DNA of 10,952 nucleotides from Beroe ovata (lineage: Eukaryota > Ctenophora > Nuda > Beroida > Beroidae), in contig CAMPET010000209.1 of assembly GCA_946803715.1 (NCBI GenBank), positions 17,108-28,059 on the forward strand, in the 5' to 3' direction. Positions 1 through 8,600 of this stretch are shown one piece after another (within the stretch, counting starts at the first letter, position 1; each line of letters starts with the position of its first letter). The position numbers and the translations under genes are program-made. The notes under the pieces are model-generated. The model saw only the letters and a list, made by a program, of their open reading frames with translations. It was not told the DNA's origin and made no database searches.

Positions 1-26
1 GTGTGTGTGTGTGTCTGTGTCTGTGT

Positions 27-59
<33 letters not shown>

Positions 60-62
60 TTG
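1..62. repeat. (GT)n microsatellite
   Basis: Nearly pure GT dinucleotide run with a few TC/TA interruptions. Read on the minus strand it is a (CA)n tract in the intron just after the last minus-strand exon, whose donor lies at 81-76. Confidence 0.95.
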
Positions 63-81
63 TGTCTGTGTATGAACTCAC

Positions 82-171
82 CCCAGCAGGTTTTTGTCGC
101 TCAAACTGATGATAACTGAAGCTCACGTCAATGTTCTTGGCTACAAACTTCACAAGCGAAAGTTTTGCGAC
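82..171 (-). CDS. Minus-strand exon D (30 codons)
   Basis: A strong acceptor TTTATCTTTTTAG ends at 172 and a strong donor GGG|GTGAGTT follows (GT at 81-80). Phase 0 at both ends. Encodes the clear alternating beta segment LVKFVAKNIDVSFSYHQF followed by a basic ERQKPAG. This is the best-looking of the four minus-strand exons. Confidence 0.75.
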
Positions 172-841
172 CTAAAAAGATAAATCCAGTAAGGCCAAAG
201 CCCAGAACCCAAGGACCCCCAAGAAACAAAGTATTGGATGACTACGCAACTTTCCCACCTTATTTGGGCATATCACAGAGCTGCTACCAACACCAGAGGA
301 AGATCTGTTGTCCCCTGTGACGTCACTGCTGACGTCAGACCTCTCACTCCGGTCTGTCATACCTGTGTCATACACTTGGTAACATCAGCGCGTGACATGT
401 AAACTGAGCCGATTGATCAACTCAGATCAGGATACCTACCAAAGAACGATTCCGCTATATTTCACAGTCTCACCTTCATCCTCAGTGGAAGTAGCCTCAC
501 CCCCCTTCGGTACCTGGGCCTTGCTCCGTGCACTCTCCAGCTCCGACTCTGTACCCAACCACTGGGAGAGATACACTTGAATACAGTCCTCCTTGTGCAC
601 ACCCCTTCTAGCCCAAACCCCTCTATTATCTTCCCTGCCTGCTCCCTTTCCCACATTTCCAGTCCCGGATACTATGATAAATCACAGACACCGCCCCATC
701 CCTCCCCTCACTTACCTGCAGGTCACCGCCCCCTTGCAGTGTTCTGATTGATACAGCAGGAATAGACACGAATAACTCCAGATTTAGTCGCTCCTCTACC
801 GTCCGTTCAAGAGAGTTGTCGAACTTCTTCATTGTAACGGG
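82..841 (-). CDS. Partial BLTP1-like gene, four internal exons on the minus strand
   Basis: Spliced partial coding region, join of complement 841-716, 561-474, 362-259 and 171-82, about 136 residues. Every junction has a plausible AG acceptor and GT donor, and the phases agree throughout (0/0, 0/1, 1/0, 0/0). The first and last pieces are beta-strand-like, alternating hydrophobic segments (LNLELFVSIPAVSIRTLQ; LVKFVAKNIDVSFSYHQF) like the repeating units of bridge-like lipid-transfer proteins. The middle two are Ser/Gly/Glu-rich and probably disordered. No upstream exon is seen between 842 and the oppositely oriented gene at 1238, and the first exon has a normal acceptor before its only Met. 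I therefore read it as internal, not a gene start. The last exon ends in phase 0, and so does the start of the first plus-strand exon. I infer that this is the preceding part of the same BLTP1 gene in inverted orientation. A paralogue is the alternative. Confidence 0.72.
259..362 (-). CDS. Minus-strand exon C (2 nt plus 34 codons)
   Basis: Acceptor GACACAG ends at 363. The first two bases (GT) complete the Gly codon opened by exon B. The donor AAG|GTGGGA is moderate. Encodes a Ser/Asp/Gly-rich stretch (TDRSERSDVSSD) ending ICPNK. It is low in complexity, so the call rests on phase agreement with both neighbours. Two TGACGTCA-like palindromes occur within it. Confidence 0.55.
474..561 (-). CDS. 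Minus-strand exon B (29 codons plus 1 nt)
   Basis: Acceptor TATCTCTCCCAG ends at 562 and the donor is GAAG|GTGAGAC. Starts in phase 0, matching exon A, and leaves one base (G). Encodes an acidic, Ser/Glu-rich stretch beginning WLGTESELES and ending STEDE, probably a flexible loop. Confidence 0.65.
716..841 (-). CDS. Minus-strand exon A (42 codons)
   Basis: Acceptor TTTTTCGCAG ends at 842. The donor is a near-perfect CAG|GTAAGTG (GT at 715-714). Phase 0 at both ends. It begins PVTMKKFDNS and contains the amphipathic strand LELFVSIPAVSIRTLQ. The Met at 832 could be a start only if the AG were a trans-splice acceptor. An internal exon is the simpler reading. Confidence 0.75.
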
Positions 842-1027
842 CTGCGAAAAAGGTTATTCCCCTCAGTGCATGTGTGTGAATATTCAGTAGAAAGGATAAT
901 CAGAATAATGGACTACTATAATTGATGGAGATTTCTACTAATCAGTTGACAGATATTTGTAACGTTAAATGAGAAATCAAAGCAGAGAACCTGAGGACTT
1001 AGTGCTTAAGTGTGGCGTACTCTCTAA

Positions 1028-1150
1028 ACTGTACAGCTGTACCTTGTGGCCTGTATCTAATGACTGGGCCCAGTCAACTCTGTACAGCTGTATCCAATGA
1101 CTTGCCCTGTCAAAACTGTACAGCTGTATCTAATGACTTGCCCTGTCAAA
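1028..1150. repeat. 36-bp tandem repeat abutting the n
   Basis: Two good 36-bp copies (1079-1114 and 1115-1150) share the core CTGTACAGCTGTATC and the tail ATGACTTGCCCTGTCAAA. A longer degenerate copy (about 1028-1078) precedes them. The first copy contains a perfect 12-bp palindrome, GTACAGCTGTAC, at 1031-1042. The last copy ends exactly at the undefined base. Confidence 0.9.
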
Positions 1151-1151
1151 N
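1151..1151. other. Single undefined base (n), likely contig join
   Basis: The only ambiguous base in the window. It sits exactly at the end of a tandem-repeat unit, and gene orientation switches across it. Some scaffolding programs write a single n where two contigs are joined with zero or negative estimated gap. That origin is inferred, not proven. Confidence 0.6.
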
Positions 1152-1237
1152 ATTCTTGTTATAACTTCTTAGTTATAGATTCTTATTTTAACTTACTAGA
1201 TATAGGTTCTTATAATAGGTAACATCTATATCACCAG

Positions 1238-1378
1238 GTGAAGAAGAAGGACGGCATGTTGAGAGTTAATCCCACTGGGGAACAGTACACCGGGTCGGTG
1301 GAGATAAAAACATTCCAACTTCACCTCCCCACCACCATGCTAAACCATGTGCTTCTCGTACAGAACGCATTCATGAAG
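1238..1378 (+). CDS. BLTP1: BLTP1 exon 1 of window (47 codons)
   Basis: Acceptor ATATCACCAG ends at 1237 and the donor is AAG|GTAACA. Phase 0 at both ends. Begins with the basic VKKKDGMLRV and contains TFQLHLPTTMLNHVLLVQ, a beta strand plus a helix-like segment that matches the family. It continues directly into EINEFL in the next exon. Confidence 0.88.
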
Positions 1379-2587
1379 GTAACACATAGTGTGTAACATG
1401 ACGTGTAACATGACGTGTTACATGACGTGTTACATGGCGTGTAACATGACGTGTAACAAGCGTAACATTGTATGCGTTACACCGTGTGTTTTGTATAATT
1501 GTGTAAGGAGTGAATTTCCTAACTTATGTTTCTTGTTGCAAAATATCACATTGCGCAATGTAACATAATCACTGCTGTTACACACATACGTTACCACTGC
1601 TGTTACACACACGTGTAACACTGCGGTTACACACACGTGTACCACCACAGGAGATCAATGAGTTCCTGGACACAATCACCATGATCAGAAACACAGTTGA
1701 AACTACCACCGTCCTCCAGAAGTCGCCATCAATCCACAATAATCCCCACATGATCCCATTCGCTTTCGTCATGAAGTTACAGGTTGGTCCAGGCTGGCCC
1801 CAGTCTCCACTTATTAACTATGTGGTCGTATGACAGTATATCAATGACCTCCTGCTGACCCCCAGACGTGCTGATATAAATCTGAATTTCACGCCTGTCA
1901 TCACTTGTGCTGACATAGTTTTTTCAGGGGATAGACTTGTTAGCGACCACGCCCTCTGACCTGGCAATGTCCCTCAAAACTGAGACCATCAATGTGGAAA
2001 TAAAGAACAGAATGAAAACTGAGCATATCACAGTGGCTAAGGACAGACAGCAAATTAGTAAGTTTGTGTGTGTGTGCGTGTGCGTGTGTGTGTGTGTGAG
2101 TCCGAGTCTGTGTTTCAGTGTGCCTGCGTATACAGCAGACGTCACAATGTATGATGTGACAGCAATTGAGCTTCACGAATTGGTTTTGCTTCCCTCACAT
2201 TCACTCGGTTAGATCATCCTAACACTGGGATACAGAGATGAGATCAAATAATTATGTCGTTTGTTAGGCACAAGAAAATATTTTCTGTATTCCAGCCATT
2301 TAAATCCAGCTTTTGTTCATTGTAGTTGCCCTTCGGGGCACGAACATCACCTTCCGGGCCCATCTGTCTGTGAGTGATTGTGGGGTCTGTGTGACCCTGT
2401 CCATGAACGATTGTGTAATTAAGGACTACGCAATCAAGGACCGTGCCCCGAATGGGTGAAAAAAGAAACTATAAATACAGTAAACAAGGGGAGAGTTCTC
2501 TCTATTTTCCCTCCTGGTCGATAAAATCCCCGATGACCACCTTCTTCGAAGTTTTGCATGCGTGCGTGTGTTTGTGACTGTGTGTGT

Positions 2588-2623
<36 letters not shown>

Positions 2624-5600
2624 GTTTAATCACACTTCACCCGGGCAGTCGAGAGAGCTAGGATGTTTATCAGCACGACCATCACGACTGATATCACCCT
2701 TGGGCAGCTGGCTGATTTGGCACCGGGGGAACCGCGGTCTAGTGACGAGGATATGGTGAAATTCCTCCAGTTCAGAGCCACGGCATCCCTAGGCAATGAT
2801 GAGGTAAATATCCCACTGTCTCATTGCAAGAGTGGACGATGTAGTGAACAGTGGTATGCTCACAGTATAACTCCCTTGACATATCTCAGGGTCTGTTGGA
2901 GAACAAAGTAAGTTCCAGCGAATCATTCCACGCTACCATCTCAAACCCTCAACTCTTCATGCAGCCTGGTGCTTTTGACAAGGCCCTCCTATTCTACCTA
3001 AACTACAAGTGTGCCTATTCCATATTCAATGACGAGCGACAGAAACTGAACAGTGAAGCTGTCTCTGCAACCGAGACGTTCAAGAACAGGTTCAACCTGC
3101 CAGAAGGCCCGCCTGTCCTGCCCACCAACACCCACCTAAAGGTGACTGTCAAGAACTTGGCAGTGTGCCTACCCATACAGCGGAGTAGCCCGCCGTCAGA
3201 GGACCTGCTATCTGCCTCACAGACTGATCTCCTCAAGTACACAGAGGGGGCTCTCTCTATCTCCATCAAGACGGCTGAGATGATGATGACGTTTGGAGCT
3301 ACTCATCTCAACAAGGGTCACTTCAACGATTTCATGATCCGCTTCATTGACGATTTCGACGAGAAGAGGTGGACTGAGAACGCGGCTCCGCGCAGCTCGG
3401 AGCGAGAGATGAACAGCATCTCTCTGGACTTAGGGAAGTACTATTTCACCACGGTCACAACCTCGCCCAACCTCCCTGCCGGAGATGTGGAGCAGTCTGG
3501 GAAAATGTGTGTCAGTGTGCACTCGGACATCAAGGGTGTGAGTGTGCACTTGAGTACTAACATCATATCCAAACTGGTGGCACTCTACAAGACACTCACC
3601 TCCATAGTGGGTGCTGATGACGGGAAATACGATGATGATGAGCCTATGCTGGATGAGACGGAGCTTGTCAAGAACCTGGGTGTACAGCACGCTGAGAAGG
3701 GACAGTTTAATGAGGTGGAGGCGGTGAAGATATGGAAGAGGACAGCACTCCAGACCAAGGAGAAGAAGGACGGTAAGATTGAACGGCAGTCCAGTAAGAA
3801 GGGAGGGGACGAGGTGAGCATGTTCTCAACTCGCACATCAGACCATGTCGGGGAGGTGGAAATGGACGGCGCTAGTAGTGCCAGTTCCTCCACTCAGCAG
3901 GCTCTCCTGGAGCCACCTCTACTGCAGTTCGAGATGGACCTCGACTTGAGACTAGGGAACGGCAAGGTCACTCTCTACCCCATTTCCAAATCGGAAACAG
4001 CTGATACGTTCTCCAGGAAGGGTCGTTTCCAGAGGTTTAACGAGGGTCAGGACTTCTTGACAGATAACACTGAGTTCCTAATTCCCGAAACAATGTGCGA
4101 ACTCCACTACACCTCAAAGAGAGTCACTGACAAGGTTGGCGGGGGTGGCAGCGGGGTGACGACTGCCACCACCTCTGTGTCCCGAGTGTCAGCCGATACT
4201 TCCTCCTCGAGTGGTGACAGAGCTGTGAAGAGTGGGGAACTGTATTGCACGGTCAGGGTAATGGCTCTCAAGCAGGATCAGATCATCAGACCGTGTTTCC
4301 TGGAGTATCTGGACCAGCTCCTGTCTAGGGGGAAGACGGGGGCACCCCCACAGTCGGCTGCAGAGGCGTTACAGACGTTCATACCAGAGGAGATAGAGGA
4401 AATTCTCAGGGAACCGAAAAAGTGAGTGACTACTTCTGCAGATTACGTCATTGTGACACCTCAGTCACTCACAGTCACTCACCAAACTCCCTCCCTCTCC
4501 TTCTCCACATCCTCAGAGGGTAACAGTATTCAGGGCATGATGTCCCGAATACCCAGCTCGGTAATTCCTGCTGGGTATTCGCGACATTGGGTATTCTAGA
4601 AGTTGGGTATTCCGTACCCCAATCCCTCACAGTCACTCACCCAGCCCCCTATCACTCACCCAGCCCCCTGTCTCTCTCCAGACCCTCACTCCCTTACCCC
4701 ACGCCAGGTCGAGAGGTGGGGAGGAGTCGAAGACCTCGCCCACCCCGAGTTCTGACCACTCGTCGTGCGGGAAAGCTGCCCCCACAGACACATTCCCAGT
4801 GGATATCATTATTCTAGTCCTGGTGGAGCCGAGCACTATCAAACTGAGTTGTCAACCCTACTCGAGACACGAGTGTAGTTTGGTCGTGCCGCGCAGTCAA
4901 GTGCTACTGTCTACCAAGGGTACCCCATCCCAGGATATTCTAACTGCGGCCACACACAGGTTGGATTTCATATAGCATCCTGCCTTCAGTGTGACTAACG
5001 CCTTTGCGCCGCCCTCGTTAATTTTCATTATTCTCTCTTGTATGTCACTATTCTCTCTTGTATGTCACTATTCTCTCTTGTATCTCACTATTTTCACTGC
5101 TATCTTTCCCCCCTCTATTCAACCCTCACTCCCCATTCCCCAGGAAGGAGGTGTATGTGACGAGGGATGGGTCCACTAGTTGCTGGAATCTAACTTGGTG
5201 TCTCGGGCAGTGCAAGCTTAGTCTTTACCATCCACTCAGTGCTCTGTCAACTTATCAATCGGTAAGTGCTACTGCAGGATATCGGTAAGTGCAGGGTTTA
5301 CAATTAGTGCCGAATAGGGTGCTATCGGTTAACGATGCCTGGTGTCTGTTGCCCTGCTATGTCGGTCTGTTGCCCTGGCGCCCTGCTATGTCGGTATTCG
5401 AATAACCCGTGTCCCAATGACCGAATGTATGAGGTTACGGCTCCACTATCTAACTAAGTTATCCCCCCCTAGCAACAGGGGTTACCGAGCCGGGCGGAAG
5501 TGAGGAACGCCCTGAGTGTTACTGTGGACGGGGGAAATGTCCATATCACCCGCATTACCACCCCCAAGGAGGTATATCTGTCGATAGTGGTAATTGCAAA

Positions 5601-8600
5601 ACAGTATTACGAGAGTTCAGTCTCACAAACCGTTCTGACTCAATTTCTGTCTGACTGATATATGGAACTGTCTGACTGATATATGAAATTAATGATATAT
5701 TGATATATGCACAGCGTGTTTGTAGACTCTAAAACATGCCTCCAATACACTTTTATCTGGCAACAATCTAACTACATATGTACTCGCTGCAGGTTGCTCA
5801 GGGCCCACAAAGCAACAAGCGTCTGATAGCACACGTCAGCTCTATGCTGGACATTGGCACGGTATCCCTGACATACGATATCAAGCGTATGGATGAAGTG
5901 GACTCGTTCCACAACGCGTGGCTGAGTGGACAGTTTATCAAACGTCTCCTGCTGTTGTCGAGACCCCCAGCAGAGACCACGCCCCAGAGTTCACCCCCAG
6001 TCCCCTCCTCCCCTCCACCTCAAACAACCAAGCACATCTCCAGAAGCGACAGGTACCTCACACGCCTACGACATGATATGGGATGGTGTTGCTCTAGTTA
6101 TAGAACATTTGCATAGTGTGACTCTAAAAAGTACCACATGTATGATGTCAGATTGCAAGGGGGTAGAACCCCAATGTTTTTTCCATCAGATAACCCCTGT
6201 CCATATTTGCCAGGTTCTATTCTATGAGAGAAACGACTACTGGACAACCCCAGACTGCAGAAGTTCCACACCTCAAGTACGTTACAGAGGATGATACGAC
6301 CACTACACCCGATACCACCGCTCCCACAACCATTCCAGACATAGAGATTGATGGCACAACCACTGGAGCCGGTACAGCTACAGTAGCCGGCACAACCAGT
6401 GGCGGCGCGACATCCACCGTGACGACCAAGTCGTGCGAGAGCAGTGAGGCAGAGATTGCGGAGACTAACCTGACACTGTCAGTGATGTGTCAGGAGGTGA
6501 CACTAACCACCAACCTGGGCCACACTCTGGGTCGTATCAGCATCTCGGTGAGGGAGTCACGTAACAGGACAGCACTTTGTCTGAAGGAGCGGCATGACGA
6601 ACAGAGGAAGGTGGATGTGCTGGTGGGGGGCGTGGTCGTGGAGTCCACAGCCGGACTGATAACCGGACTGGTGCGGCTGGAGGACTTGTCCGGCATATTC
6701 GAGCACTGTATCTCACCGGATGAGTCACCCACTCACTCTATCAAGATATCCCTCAACTCGCTGGAGAACAAGATAGAATACCTGAGTAATTGTATCCACA
6801 TGTTGCGCCTCACTGGATTCTCCACCCAGCTCAATGACAAGTGGGACCACGCTGACTCTGATCTCAGAGTGGGCGGCTCCATCAGCTGGGACAAGGTTCA
6901 GACCATGGTGAACTGTAACACCGCTCCCAACATGGTCCAGATAAAGGCACACCTGGACGAGTTTATTCTACACCAGAAGAAGTATGTGTGATGTGTGAAA
7001 TCACACCCCACATATTATCACGCCTTGTCTCATCACGCCCTATAATACCACACTCTATTGCCCACACTACCAGACTCTATAGAACCATACCCTGTACTAT
7101 CACACTCTATTATCACACTCTAAACACCAGGATAACGCCTATACTACACGTCATAACGCCGTGCACTGCAGGTACTCACAACGCCTATACTATACGTCAT
7201 ACCGCCGTGCACTGCAGGTATTCACAACGTGCGTATATGAAACTCCTGAATCTGGAGCAGGAAGAGAAGCCACAGCCTCATACAGCTGTACCTCTCAAAC
7301 AGTACGAGTTGGAGGCCCAGGTCCTCGCCCATCATTGGTTCTGGGCCATCTCACCACACTCCTCATTCGACGGGGTAAAGGTAAGTAATGGGTAGTGACG
7401 TCATACACTGGTTCATGAGTGCCCTGAGTGAGACATGTCTGTCACGTTGTCATGAGTGACATGTGTTGTCATAGGGCTGTCATGGGGATGTCATGAGTGA
7501 CATGTTGTCATGGTAACCAGCCCCCCCTCCCAGGTTTTGCTAGGGAGTGGCAGGTTCAGGAAGCCGATCAGGCTGGGTGGCACACTGAAGCTAAGTGGCG
7601 AGAATGTGTCTGTGGCGGTGTTCCAGGGCGAGAAGTTCAGGGATGACACGTGGTGTCTCGTGGATCTGAACAAGGTCCGCATGAAGTACGAGACGCTGGC
7701 GGAGGAGATGGCCGAGGGCCGGGGCGTTACCAGGCAACAGGCGGTGATCTGCATGGGCGACTTCGAGCCGGATGAGTTCGCCGGCCTGCACGTGCGGGTG
7801 TCGAATAATAACATTGGGAGTGTGGAGAAGTGTGTGAGGAGCAGCAAACTGTCTCCTCCTGAACGAACAGATGATATCAGGTACACTGCACAGTGCGCAA
7901 ACACGGGGAGTGACAGGTGACAGACTGACAGTAGCTGTAACCGACAAGTGACAGAGAGACTGTGATACCACTGACAGTGTCGCTGACAGAGACATTCACT
8001 AACGATCACTGGGAATCAATCACACTGTCTAATTCCCCGTCCACACAGGAAGTGGTTACAGTACGCGTGTACGCACGACTTTGCGCACGGTAACCCTGAC
8101 AGAGACCGTAACACGCGGTCTACGATATTCGGGGGCGGTAGTGTGGAGTTTTCCACGATATTCCAAGTACCGGAGAGCATGTTGAATCTGACAACGGAGC
8201 ATGATTGGGAGGGGTCAGGACAGGAGAGTCCAGCGTCCAGCCGGAGTACTAACGTCCTGCACCACCTCCCCATTCCCATAGTGAGCTGCAGACTCAAGTC
8301 ACACTTCAGAGGTAGTGTGTCACACACACACACACACACACACACACTACACACTGTAATTACAGGGGCTATCGGGCTTGCTACGAACGCGGGGAACTAC
8401 TTCTTCCTACATGATCTCGCACAACGCTACACTAAGAAGATGGAGATCTGTATGGAGGCTAACCCGATATTCGCATTTGAGAAGAAGACAGCTGCAGACA
8501 GCGCAGCGTCTAGCGCCCAAGTAGAGGCCGGGGCTGACCAGGAGCACAAGTACGGTCGGGAGTTTAGGTGTGAGGAGTGGGAGCTGAAACCGCCGCTACG

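Larger units (their letters stand above)
842..1237. other. Non-coding stretch between opposed exon blocks
   Basis: No exon could be supported on either strand. It holds AT-rich sequence (842-1010), the 36-bp tandem repeat that ends at the n, and after the n an AT-rich stretch with degenerate TTCTTATAA / TTAGTTATA repeats leading to the acceptor at 1237. A bidirectional promoter is not indicated, because the flanking exons on both sides are internal. Confidence 0.6.

Noticed and set aside
172-375. 67-codon minus-strand open frame with a hydrophobic C-terminal stretch
   Set aside because: It reads through exon C and the intron to the edge of exon D. The hydrophobic part is intron sequence (258-172) between a GTGGGA donor and a TTTTTAG acceptor.
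392-580. Plus-strand open frames over 392-580 and about 465-745
   Set aside because: No supporting splice sites or family resemblance. The opposite strand has well-formed exons here, so these are shadows.
1924-2176. Minus-strand frames with His-Thr repeats
   Set aside because: Products of the GT microsatellite in intron 3, opposite a real exon.
2663-2911. Met at 2663 as the start of a separate small gene
   Set aside because: The frame fits an internal BLTP1 exon ending at a GAG|GTAAAT donor. Sequence past 2803 in this frame is intron.
4681-4707. CTCTCTCCAG at 4681 as exon 7 acceptor
   Set aside because: It has a better pyrimidine tract but breaks the phase with exon 6 and runs into a stop, whereas the AG at 4707 restores the conserved frame.
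7134-7225. CRISPR-like array
   Set aside because: Only about two units, no spacer diversity, eukaryotic intron context. It is a simple tandem duplication.
7491-8009. 172- and 134-codon minus-strand frames opposite exon 13
   Set aside because: Shadow frames. The plus strand has the conserved FSA_C sequence with matching splice phases.
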